From: JBFWRK01 sp050248955
Lineage (GTDB): Bacteria; Actinomycetota; Acidimicrobiia; Acidimicrobiales; Ilumatobacteraceae
DNA length: 64,000 nt
Assembly (NCBI GenBank): GCA_050248955.1
Contig: JBFWRK010000003.1
Coordinates: forward strand, 1 to 64,000
Direction of reading: 5' to 3'
Shown: positions 23,622 to 31,990 of the stretch, one piece after another
Layout of the letters: every line of letters begins with the position of its first letter
Position numbering within the stretch: the stretch's first letter is position 1
The notes under the pieces: generated by a model
The model's database searches: none
The model's input: the letters and a program-made list of their open reading frames with translations, nothing else
What the model was told of the DNA's origin: nothing
Position numbers and translations under genes: made by a program

Positions 23622-24454
23622 GTGTCGTCGAGGTCGAGCACGACCGGCGCATGATCGGATGGGTGCAGGTCGCCACGCGTGGCGACGTCCACCCAGACGC
23701 GTCGAACGTGCGGGACGAGCTCGGCGCTCGCCAGCATCAGGTCGATCCGCAGCCCGCGGTTCTTCTCGAACTGGCCCGGGCGGTAGTTCCACCACGTGTA
23801 GAGCCCGGGGCTCGGGTCGAGCGAGCGCATCACGTCCACGAGCCCGTCGGCTTCGAGCGCGGCGATCGCCGCGCGTTCCGGCGGGCTCGCGTGCGTTCGC
23901 CGACGCCACTGAACCGGGTCGTAGATGTCGAGATCGGCCGGTGCGACGTTGAAGTCGCCGGCGACGATCGTCGGCACGCCGGCACCGAGATCGGCAGCGA
24001 GCTCTGCCCGCAAGTGGTCGAGCCACGCGAGCTTGAACACGTAGTGCGGGTCATCGACCGCCCTGCCGTTCGGCACGTACACGGAGTGGATACGCACGCC
24101 GCCACAGCGCGCCGAGATCAGCCGCGCCTCGTCGAACGGAGCCTCGCCGGTCGGCTCGAACCCCCGCCGGACCGCGTCGAGTCCGATCCGGCTCGCGATC
24201 GCCACGCCGTTGCGGTGGTTCGCACCGTGATGCGCGACCGCGTAGCCGCGCGACTCGAACACTCCGAAGGGGAAGTGCGGGTCCGCGCAGCGCGTTTCTT
24301 GGAGGAGCACGACGTCAGGGTCGTGGCGGTCGATCCAGCCGGCGATCGCCTCGGTGCGCGAGCGGATCGAGTTGACGTTCCACGAGACGATCCGCCGGAG
24401 TCGTCGCGGAGCTGCCGCGTCCCGCGAGGTGCGGTGGTCGTCGGCGCGCTCCAT
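23609..24454 (-). CDS. xthA: Exodeoxyribonuclease III
   Basis: A 281-residue AP endonuclease/3' exonuclease for base excision repair. Motifs in order are SWNVNSIRSR, LLQETR (metal Glu), VYVPNG, GDFNVAP (catalytic Asp/Asn), LRIDLMLAS and SDHAPV (catalytic His). The N-terminus has about 20 extra Arg-rich residues before the fold. It is divergent from the NadR-like gene with 61 bp between starts. Confidence 0.93.
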   Translation of the reverse strand: MERADDHRTSRDAAAPRRLRRIVSWNVNSIRSRTEAIAGWIDRHDPDVVLLQETRCADPHFPFGVFESRGYAVAHHGANHRNGVAIASRIGLDAVRRGFEPTGEAPFDEARLISARCGGVRIHSVYVPNGRAVDDPHYVFKLAWLDHLRAELAADLGAGVPTIVAGDFNVAPADLDIYDPVQWRRRTHASPPERAAIAALEADGLVDVMRSLDPSPGLYTWWNYRPGQFEKNRGLRIDLMLASAELVPHVRRVWVDVATRGDLHPSDHAPVVLDLDDTYQA

Positions 24455-24515
24455 GATCCGGACATGCTCGCTGATCGATGTCCGGTACGTGGCTTCGGCC
24501 GGTAAGACTCACCGG

Positions 24516-25619
24516 ATGACGAGGAGCGCGTCACCGTTCGAGCGAGGACTCGTGCTGGGCGCCTTCCTGCCGCCGCACGCCGGTCACCACGCCCTCGTGG
24601 AGCTGGTGCGCACGCGTTGCCGGCACGTCACGGTCGCGGTCGCCGATCTGCCCGGCCAGATCCCCGAGACGCACGACCGGGCTTCGTGGCTGCAGGCGAT
24701 CCATCCCGATGTCGATGTCGTCGTCGTGCCCGACAACTGCGGCTGGCACGGCGCAGCGCCGTGCGTCGACGCGTGCGCGTCGGCGTGGGCGGAGCAGCTC
24801 GCGGTGTTGACGCCACCGGCGTTCGATCTGCTCGCGACGACCGACCACTACGGACCCTCGCTCGCCGCGCAGCTCCACGCCACGGCCCTCGACGCCTCGT
24901 CGCTCGCGCCGAAGGATCTCGGTCTCGCGCCGCCTGCCACGCCTGCCTCGCCGGCGTCCGAAGCTGCGGTGCGCAGCGATCTCGCGGCGCACTGGAACGA
25001 GTTGCACCCCGTCGTGCGCGCCGGCCTGTATCGCCGGCTGGCGGTCATCGGCTCCGAGTCCACCGGCACGACGACGCTCACTCGCGACCTTGCTGAGCGT
25101 CTCGGCGCGCCGCTCACATACGAAGCGGGGCGGGTGATGTCGTGGTCGCTCGCGGCGCGGGTCGGCGGCATCGAGAAGATCGAGTGGACCGAGCACGACT
25201 TCTACCGCGTGCTCGAGGAGCAGCGGCGGGTCGAGGCCGACGCGACGGCTCGCGCCGTGGACCTCCGCTTCGGTCCGCTCGGGCCGTGGCTCGTCTGCGA
25301 CACCGACGCGCTCGCGACGGTCGTGTGGTGGGAGCGGTACCTCGACTCGCCGTCGGACCCGGCGATGAAGTTCGCGGAGGCGAGGCTCGCCGAGGCCTAC
25401 GTGATCACGAGCCCGGCCGCCGTGGACTTCCGGCAGGACGGGGTGCGCGACGGCGAGCACGTCCGGTACGCGATGCACCGCCGGTTCGTCGAGCTCGCGA
25501 GGGAGAGCGGGCAGCCGTACCTGGAGGTCTCGGGCAACGCGGCGGAACGGGTCGAGCGCGTGCTCGAGTGGTTGGTCGATGTCGAGGCAGCGCAACCCCG
25601 CTTCGCCATCGGCTACTGA
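24516..25619 (+). CDS. NadR-like nicotinamide-nucleotide adenylyltransferase / ribosylnicotinamide kinase
   Basis: A 367-residue fusion. The N-terminal nucleotidyltransferase has FLPPHAGHHALV, a variant of the HxGH motif. The C-terminal kinase has the P-loop GSESTGTTTLTRDLA near residue 180 and a VCDTDALAT segment. The pair would phosphorylate nicotinamide riboside and adenylate NMN to salvage NAD+. The N-terminal HTH of enterobacterial NadR is absent, so it is an enzyme rather than a repressor. ATG at 24516 is chosen. Confidence 0.85.
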   Translation: MTRSASPFERGLVLGAFLPPHAGHHALVELVRTRCRHVTVAVADLPGQIPETHDRASWLQAIHPDVDVVVVPDNCGWHGAAPCVDACASAWAEQLAVLTPPAFDLLATTDHYGPSLAAQLHATALDASSLAPKDLGLAPPATPASPASEAAVRSDLAAHWNELHPVVRAGLYRRLAVIGSESTGTTTLTRDLAERLGAPLTYEAGRVMSWSLAARVGGIEKIEWTEHDFYRVLEEQRRVEADATARAVDLRFGPLGPWLVCDTDALATVVWWERYLDSPSDPAMKFAEARLAEAYVITSPAAVDFRQDGVRDGEHVRYAMHRRFVELARESGQPYLEVSGNAAERVERVLEWLVDVEAAQPRFAIGY

Positions 25620-25691
25620 GCGCTTCCAGCGAACACGCAGGTCCGGGGGTATCCCGGAACCCTGTCACACCCCATCGTTAGCGTCGGGTCC

Positions 25692-26933
25692 ATGCGGATC
25701 CTCCACACCAGCGACTGGCACCTCGGGCGTTCCTTCGGGTCGCACGCGCTGCTCGACGACCAGGGCCGCATGCTCGAACGCATCGTCGAGCTGATCACGT
25801 CCGAGCGCATCGACCTCGTCGTCGTCGCCGGCGACGTGTACGACCGGGCGATCCCGGCGAACGACGCGGTGGTGCTCCTCCGGGACGGCCTGCAGGCGAT
25901 CCGGGCCGCCGGCGCGCGCATCGCGCTCATCGCCGGCAACCACGACGGGGCAGAACGAGTCGCAGCGTTCGACGGCCTGCTCGCCGACGGCCTGCACGTC
26001 GCCGGCGGCTACCGGCGGGCGGGCGCGGTCGAGACGCTCGTGTTCGACGACGGCGAGCTCGACCTGGTGCTCGTGCCCTACCTCGACCCGATGATGGCGC
26101 CTGGGGACGAGTGCGGGCTCGATGCGCCGGCCGCCGATGCGCCGGCCGAGATCGCGGCCGAGGTCGATGCTGATGCCGATGCCGAGATCGCGGCCGACGC
26201 CGAGTCAGCGGACCCCTCGTCCCGTCAGCGTCGCCGGCCGACCCATGCCTCGGTGCTCGAGCGTCGCCTCGCGGCGGCGAGCGAGCTGATCGCCGGCCGT
26301 CGATCGGTTGCCGTCGCCCACGCGTTCGTCGCTGGCGGTGCCTGCTCCGATTCCGAGCGCGAGCTGAGCGTCGGTGGCGTCGACCGCGCTCCGACGGCTG
26401 CGTTTGACGGGTTCACCTATGCGGCCCTCGGCCACCTCCACCGGCCCCAGACCGTGGGGCGAGCGACGCTGCGCTACTCGGGCACGCCGCTCGCGTACTC
26501 GTTCAGCGAGACCGAGGCGAAGTCGGTGACCATCGTCGACCTGCCGAGCTCGGGCGCGCCGACCGTCACCCCGGCGGAGCTGGGTGTCTGCCGGGGCGTG
26601 TCCACGATCACCGGCACGCTCGACCAGCTGCTCACCGACCCGACCCACCGCATGGCGGAGTCGCGATGGGTCCAGGCGAGGCTGACCGACCGGGATGCCT
26701 TGCTCGAGCCGATGGCCAGGCTGCGCCGCCGGTTCCCGTTCATCGTCGAGTTGCAGCGCGTCGGCGCGCCCGAGTGGGCCGACGACGGCCGCCTCCCCGG
26801 GATCATCGAGCGGTCGCTGACCCCGCTCGCCCTGGCCGTCGAGTTCTGGCAGACGACCGCCAGCGAGGCGCCGTCGGCCGAGATCGTCCGCCACCTGGAG
26901 CGCGCGCTCAGCGCAGCCGGCGTCGATCCGTGA
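25692..26933 (+). CDS. sbcD: Exonuclease SbcCD, nuclease subunit D
   Basis: A 413-residue Mre11-family phosphoesterase. Metal-binding motifs run in order: DWHLG, GDVYDR, GNHD, AHAF and GHLH. A low-complexity Ala/Asp/Glu segment (residues ~140-180) interrupts the nuclease domain and is not typical. With SbcC it opens hairpins and trims double-strand ends. Its stop overlaps the sbcC GTG as GTGA. Confidence 0.95.
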   Translation: MRILHTSDWHLGRSFGSHALLDDQGRMLERIVELITSERIDLVVVAGDVYDRAIPANDAVVLLRDGLQAIRAAGARIALIAGNHDGAERVAAFDGLLADGLHVAGGYRRAGAVETLVFDDGELDLVLVPYLDPMMAPGDECGLDAPAADAPAEIAAEVDADADAEIAADAESADPSSRQRRRPTHASVLERRLAAASELIAGRRSVAVAHAFVAGGACSDSERELSVGGVDRAPTAAFDGFTYAALGHLHRPQTVGRATLRYSGTPLAYSFSETEAKSVTIVDLPSSGAPTVTPAELGVCRGVSTITGTLDQLLTDPTHRMAESRWVQARLTDRDALLEPMARLRRRFPFIVELQRVGAPEWADDGRLPGIIERSLTPLALAVEFWQTTASEAPSAEIVRHLERALSAAGVDP

Positions 26934-29900
26934 GACCGCTCCGCCTGACGCTCCGCGCCTTCGGTTCGTTCCCTGGCGAGGAGGTCATCGACTTCGAGGC
27001 ACTCGTGCCGCTCGGGCTGTTCGTCGTGGCGGGACCGACCGGCAGCGGCAAGAGCACGATCTTCGACGCGCTGGTGTTCGCGCTCTACGGCAGCGTGCCC
27101 GGCCGTCGCCAGGCGAACGAGATGCGTTCCGATCACGCGCCCGCGGGCGCGGTGCCCGAGGTGGTGCTCGAGTTCGAGGCCCGGGGTCGCCGCTATCGCG
27201 CAACGCGCTCACCTGGCTACGAACGGCCGAAGCACCGCGGCGGAGGAGTCACCGCGGTGCCGCCCACCGCGCGCCTCGAGGTGCGCCGTGACGGCGTCTG
27301 GGTACCGCTGTCCTCCGGGCTGAGCGACGTGCGGGCACAGGTCATCGAGTGCGTCGGTCTGACCGTCGAGCAGTTCCAGCGCGTCATCCTCCTACCGCAG
27401 GGCGAGTTCGAGCAGTTCCTCGTCGCACGGGGTGACGAGCGCAAACCGCTCCTGCGTCAGCTGTTCGGCAGCGGCGTGTTCGACCGGGCGGTGACCAAGC
27501 TGAAGGACGCAGCGAACGATGCCACGAGGACAGCCGACGCCGTGTGTGCCGCGGTCGAGCGTTATCGGTTCGCGGCGTCCGAGCAGCTCACCGCGGCCGA
27601 GGGTCGCTCGGCGATCGAGCCGGCCGACATCGAACGGCTCGACGATCGGCTCGCAGTCGTCGAGCGTGCGGTGTCGAGCGCTGCCGCCGACTGGCAGGCC
27701 GCCGAGCGGTCGGCCGACGCCGCCGGTGCCGCGGCCGCCGCTGCCCACGACATCGCCCGGCGCTGGCAGCTCAGGGCCGATCGCCGTGCCCGTGCGGCGT
27801 CGTTGGACGCGGAACGCCCCGCGCGCGAAGCAGAGCGGTGCCGCCTCGCCGATGCCCGCCGCAGCCTGCCCGTCGTGCGAGCACTATCTTCGCTGGACGC
27901 AGCCGGGCGCGTCCTCGCTGACGCGTCGGCGACCCGCGAGCGTGCCGATCGGTCCGCCCTCGAGACGTTGGCGCCGCTCGCCCTCGACGACGGACTCGAC
28001 GACATCGTCTCGCTGCGCCGTCGATTGCACGCCGATGCGGTGCGGGCCGCCCAGCTCGTCGATCTTCGGCGGGAGTGGCAGCGAGTCGTTGCTGTTCGGA
28101 CGTCGAGCGAGGAGCACGAGGCCGCGGCGACGCGAGCGTGGGCGGCAGCGTCGGAGAAGCTCGCGGTGTGCGAGACGACTGTCGCCCGGCAGGGCGTCGA
28201 GCTCGCTGGGCTGGCCCGTGCGAACGAGCTGCTGCAGGGCGCCGAGGTGACTGCTGCCGCTGCAACGACCGTGCTCGAACGGCGTCGGGAGCTGCAGCGC
28301 GCGGTGGACCTGCTCGATCAGCTCCACCTGCGAGCCGCCGAGGCCCGTGCTGCCTACGACGACGTAGTCGGCGAGTACCTCGCGGCGGCGGCGCCGCGGC
28401 TGGCGGAACGGCTCCGAGACGGTGAGCCGTGCCCGGTGTGCGGGTCACCAGAGCATCCGTCGCCGTCCGTGGCACCCGATCCCGCCGCGGCCGTCTCCGC
28501 CGGGTCTGTCTCCGCCTCGGCCGTCTCCGCCGGGTCTGTCTCCATCTTGGCCGTCTCCGCCTCGGCTCCTTCGTCCGCCGGCCATCGTGTTGCCGTGTCC
28601 ATCGGCGACGTCGATGCGAGCCGGGAACGTTCCGAGTGCGCGAGCACCGAACGCGATCGGCAGCTCGGCACCGTCGAGTCGATCCGTGCATTGCTCGGAT
28701 CCGATGCGGAGCGTCCGGTCGGCGAGCTCGCTGAGGTCGCCGCGGCGACGTTGACCGAGCTCGACGTGGCGAAGGCCGCGGTGGCGAGGCGGGTGGTCTT
28801 GGAAGCGGCAACCGCCGAACTCGCCGCTCGCCGCGAGGCGGCCGTGATCGACGAGCGGCGCGCCGCGGACGCCGCGGCGACCGCGACGGCACAACTGGTT
28901 GGCGCGGTCACCGAGCTCAGGCGGCTCGAGGAGTCGTTGGCGGGTTGCGATTGCCCGCACGAGGATCCGGTCAGCTGGCAGCGTCAGTCGACGATCGCGC
29001 TGGCGGCGCTCGACGAGCGAGACGAGGCGGTGGTGGCGGAGCGGGAGTCGGCCACCCGCGTCACCGTGCTCCGCGGTGCCGCCGACGAGGCGTTCGCCGC
29101 GAGTGGCTTCGCCGACGCGACCGAAGCCCGCAGTGCTGCGATCGACGACGACGAACTGGACGCGGGGGAGCGACGCCTCGCCGAGTGGGACGACGCAGTG
29201 CGGGACCTGGCGGCCGTGCTCAACGAGCGAGAGCCCGACCTGCCCGAGCGCGTGCCCGACACCGACGAGATCGATGCGTGCGCTGCCCGAGCGCGGGCAG
29301 TATGCCAAGCGCTCTCGGCCGAGCACGCCGCGGTGGCCGTGCACGCGAGCTCAGCGGCGGCGTCGATCGCAGCCGTCGGCTCACGCCAAGCGGAGCTCGA
29401 CGCGGCGATTCGCGCGGCAGAGGTCGCGACCACCGTGCTCGATCGTTGCGCCGGACGGATGATGCCGCGCATCGCACTCGAGAGCTGGGTGCTGGGCGTC
29501 GAGCTCGAGCGGGTCGCCGAGGCAGCGAACGTCCATCTCACGGCGATGACGTCCGGCCGGTACCGGTTGCAGCGGGCGACGAGCTCGTTCGATGCCCGCT
29601 CCGGCGCCGGGCTCGACCTCGAGGTGGCCGACGCGCACACCGGCACCACCCGGCGCACGACGTCGCTGTCCGGCGGCGAGCGGTTTCAGGCGTCGTTGTC
29701 GCTCGCGCTGGGTCTCGCCGATGTGGTGACGAGCGGCGCTGCGGCGACCTGTCGCACGCTCGACGCGCTGTTCGTCGACGAAGGCTTCGGCTCGCTCGAT
29801 GCCGACGCGCTCGACCAGGCGATCGCGGCGCTCGACCGCTTGCGCTACCACGGTCGTCAGATCGGCGTGATCACGCACGTCGAGACGATGAAGGCAGCGC

Positions 29901-29977
29901 TGACAGTCGGCATCGAGGTGCGACCGCTGCCCGGCAACGGCGGCTCGACGATCCGGCAACCCGTCCTCGCCCGCTGA
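26930..29977 (+). CDS. sbcC: Exonuclease SbcCD, ATPase subunit C
   Basis: A 1,015-residue Rad50-type SMC ATPase. The Walker A GPTGSGKSTIFDAL is at residues ~35-48. Long Ala/Glu/Arg coiled coils flank a zinc hook CPVC near residue 500. The signature LSGGERFQ is near 912 and Walker B ALFVDEGFGSLD near 945. It pairs with SbcD. The GTG at 26930 gives the RPLRLTLRAFGSF start expected for the family. A 10-residue repeat just after the hook and a duplication of the gene's last 42 bp are described separately. Confidence 0.95.
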   Translation: MRPLRLTLRAFGSFPGEEVIDFEALVPLGLFVVAGPTGSGKSTIFDALVFALYGSVPGRRQANEMRSDHAPAGAVPEVVLEFEARGRRYRATRSPGYERPKHRGGGVTAVPPTARLEVRRDGVWVPLSSGLSDVRAQVIECVGLTVEQFQRVILLPQGEFEQFLVARGDERKPLLRQLFGSGVFDRAVTKLKDAANDATRTADAVCAAVERYRFAASEQLTAAEGRSAIEPADIERLDDRLAVVERAVSSAAADWQAAERSADAAGAAAAAAHDIARRWQLRADRRARAASLDAERPAREAERCRLADARRSLPVVRALSSLDAAGRVLADASATRERADRSALETLAPLALDDGLDDIVSLRRRLHADAVRAAQLVDLRREWQRVVAVRTSSEEHEAAATRAWAAASEKLAVCETTVARQGVELAGLARANELLQGAEVTAAAATTVLERRRELQRAVDLLDQLHLRAAEARAAYDDVVGEYLAAAAPRLAERLRDGEPCPVCGSPEHPSPSVAPDPAAAVSAGSVSASAVSAGSVSILAVSASAPSSAGHRVAVSIGDVDASRERSECASTERDRQLGTVESIRALLGSDAERPVGELAEVAAATLTELDVAKAAVARRVVLEAATAELAARREAAVIDERRAADAAATATAQLVGAVTELRRLEESLAGCDCPHEDPVSWQRQSTIALAALDERDEAVVAERESATRVTVLRGAADEAFAASGFADATEARSAAIDDDELDAGERRLAEWDDAVRDLAAVLNEREPDLPERVPDTDEIDACAARARAVCQALSAEHAAVAVHASSAAASIAAVGSRQAELDAAIRAAEVATTVLDRCAGRMMPRIALESWVLGVELERVAEAANVHLTAMTSGRYRLQRATSSFDARSGAGLDLEVADAHTGTTRRTTSLSGGERFQASLSLALGLADVVTSGAAATCRTLDALFVDEGFGSLDADALDQAIAALDRLRYHGRQIGVITHVETMKAALTVGIEVRPLPGNGGSTIRQPVLAR
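28491..28565 (+). repeat. 30-bp in-frame tandem repeat (2.5 copies) in sbcC
   Basis: Units start at 28491 and 28521, with a half unit at 28551. They encode AVSAGSVSAS, AVSAGSVSIL and AVSAS. The repeat sits directly after the zinc hook and lengthens the hook apex on one side. Confidence 0.85.
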
Positions 29978-30031
29978 TGACTGCCGGGGAACGGCGGCTC
30001 GACGATCCGGCAACCCGTCCTCGCCCGCTGA
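29936..30031. repeat. Tandem duplication of the sbcC 3' end
   Basis: A 42-bp sequence at 29936-29977, ending in the sbcC stop codon, is repeated exactly at 29990-30031, 54 bp downstream. The 12 bases before each copy are also largely alike, so this looks like one 54-bp slippage or duplication event. The second copy lies outside the gene. Confidence 0.9.
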
Positions 30032-30045
30032 CTCCGTCGGGGCGG

Positions 30046-30079
30046 GCTCGGGCCTCGAGGCGTCGGTGCATGCCCGAGC
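30046..30079. terminator. Inverted repeat between convergent sbcC and recD
   Basis: GCTCGGGC at 30046-30053 is complementary to GCCCGAGC at 30072-30079, with an 18-base spacer. It lies between two converging genes, so it may stop both transcripts. The stem is only 8 bp. Confidence 0.35.
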
Positions 30080-30100
30080 GGCGGCCAGTGATGGCGACCG

Positions 30101-31990
30101 TCACGGATCCGTCGGACCCCACAGGGCGTCTGCCAGCCCGCTCGCCCGGCTCACTCGCCGGCTCAGCGCCGCGTCGAGCGCGGCGCGTGTCCCGACGACG
30201 ATCAGCTCCTGCTTCGCCCGGGTGACGGCGGTGTAGAGCAACTCCCGTGTCGCGAGCCGTGAATCGGCAGGCGGCAGGAGCACGACGACGCGCTCGAACT
30301 CGGAGCCCTGACTCTTGTGGATCGTCATCGCGTGCATCGTCTCGATGTCGGCGAGTTGCACGGGCCGGAGATGTCCGAGGCCGTCGGCGCGCTCGACGGC
30401 GACGGTTCGTTCTCCATCCGCCTCCGCCACGACGACGCCGATGTCGCCGTTGTTGAGCCGCGCCACCGGGTCGTTGCGGGTGATCAGCACCGGCCGGCCG
30501 ACGTACCACCGCTCGCTCGAATCGAACCCCGCGACATCCGCCTCCAACCAGCGCTCGACCTGGGGGTTCCAGCGCTCGACTCCGTGATGGCCTCGTCGGT
30601 GGGCGCACAGTAGCCGGACCGCCCGGGTCGAGCTCAAGGCGTCACTCGCCCGGCCGGCGGTCGCGTGCTGGTAGGTCACCGCTGCGCCCTCGACGAGCTC
30701 GCGGCGGATGCCAGCGCCGTCGGGCGCGGTGAGCGGGTCGTCGTGCTCGACGAAGCGGAGCGCGTGCCCGGCGTCGAGGAGCCGGTGGACCGTCGCCGCG
30801 TCGCCGGCCCTGATCGCTTCGGCGAGCGGTTGGATGTCGGAGCGCTGGTCGAAGCGGAACGGCCGCTGCAGGACGACGACCGCCTCGCCCAACGGTCCGG
30901 CCCGGCCGGAGTGCGCCGCCTCGCCCAACGGTCCGGCCCGACCGCCCCGCCCCGCCTCGCCGAGCGATCCGGCCCGGTCAGCGTGCCCCGCATCGCCGAC
31001 GATGTCGGCAAGCACCGTGCCGGCCTCGACGCTGGCGAGCTGTCCCGGATCGCCGACGAGCACGAGGCGGGTCGTGTCGGGCAAGGCCCGCAGCAGTTGC
31101 GCCATCAGCGGCAGCGAGACCATCGATGCTTCGTCGACGATCACGAGGTCCGCGCCGATCGGTGTCGCTGCGCGGCGCCGGGGGCCGAGCCCGAGCAGGC
31201 GGTGGAGCGTCGTCGGCTGGACGTCCGGGAACAGCTCGGTCGCGGCGCCGGCTCCCCACAGCTCGTTCCGCACGGCTTCGCCCATTCGCGCGGCCGCCTT
31301 GCCGGTCGGTGCGGCCAGCGCGACCGCCAGCGGCGACCCCACCCGCCGGCGGAGCAGGGCCATCACCCGCGCCAGCGCACGCGTCTTGCCCGTGCCGGGC
31401 CCGCCGGCGACGATCGTCAGCGCTCGGCGCAACATGGTGATCGCGGCGTGACGTTGGAGATCGGGCCCCGCCCATGCCGCATCGGCAGGGAAGAACTCCG
31501 CGAGGAGGTCGTCGGCGCCGACGGTCCAGTCGTCGGCGTCGAGCGCAGCTCTGCGCTTCAGGTCGTCGGCGACGAACCGCTCGTCGCGCCACATGCGGTC
31601 GAGGTAGAGCCGTCCGCTGGCGAGCACGAGCGGGCGAGGATCGTCGTCGGAGGCGCCGCCTGGCGCGACGATCGTGCTCGCTGCGAGCGCGCTCGCCCAG
31701 GCATCGGGGTCGGGCCAGGGGAGCGCGACCAGCTCGCCCGTGTCGGCGCCTTCGATCGCCACCGAGTCGGCGATCCGGCGCAGCTCGACGCAGACGTGAC
31801 CGTGGCGCGGCACGCGGGACGCCAGCGCGGCGCCGAGGAGCACGGTCGGATCCGTCTCCGGTCCGAGCCGCGCGAGCGCGGCCGCGAAGTGGACGTCGAT
31901 CGGCTCGAGGACGCCGGCGGCGACGAATGGCGCGAGCGAGGCGACCGCCGCCGGCAGCGCCCGCAGCGACAAGGGTGCTGCAGCGTTCAT
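30101..31990 (-). CDS. recD: Exodeoxyribonuclease V subunit alpha (RecD)
   Basis: A 629-residue SF1 helicase, the 5'-3' motor of RecBCD. It shows Walker A GGPGTGKTRAL near residue 200, VIVDEASMVS, the GDPGQLASVEAG motif, and C-terminal HKSQGSEFE and LLYTAVTRAK. It starts in an ATGA overlap with recB. An in-frame 12-residue repeat (RAGxLGEA core, three copies) follows LADIVGDAG and is not part of the usual fold. It forms an operon recC-recB-recD. Confidence 0.95.
   Translation of the reverse strand: MNAAAPLSLRALPAAVASLAPFVAAGVLEPIDVHFAAALARLGPETDPTVLLGAALASRVPRHGHVCVELRRIADSVAIEGADTGELVALPWPDPDAWASALAASTIVAPGGASDDDPRPLVLASGRLYLDRMWRDERFVADDLKRRAALDADDWTVGADDLLAEFFPADAAWAGPDLQRHAAITMLRRALTIVAGGPGTGKTRALARVMALLRRRVGSPLAVALAAPTGKAAARMGEAVRNELWGAGAATELFPDVQPTTLHRLLGLGPRRRAATPIGADLVIVDEASMVSLPLMAQLLRALPDTTRLVLVGDPGQLASVEAGTVLADIVGDAGHADRAGSLGEAGRGGRAGPLGEAAHSGRAGPLGEAVVVLQRPFRFDQRSDIQPLAEAIRAGDAATVHRLLDAGHALRFVEHDDPLTAPDGAGIRRELVEGAAVTYQHATAGRASDALSSTRAVRLLCAHRRGHHGVERWNPQVERWLEADVAGFDSSERWYVGRPVLITRNDPVARLNNGDIGVVVAEADGERTVAVERADGLGHLRPVQLADIETMHAMTIHKSQGSEFERVVVLLPPADSRLATRELLYTAVTRAKQELIVVGTRAALDAALSRRVSRASGLADALWGPTDP
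30881..30988 (-). repeat. 36-bp in-frame tandem repeat (3 copies) in recD
   Basis: Copies start at 30881, 30917 and 30953 on the plus strand. They encode three 12-residue units with the shared core RAG(S/P)LGEA. They lie in a surface region between the GDPGQLA motif and the VVVLQRPFR segment. Confidence 0.85.

Noticed and set aside
30881..30988. CRISPR-like repeats in recD
   Set aside because: The units are contiguous, in frame and coding, with no unique spacers. No CRISPR array was seen anywhere in the window.
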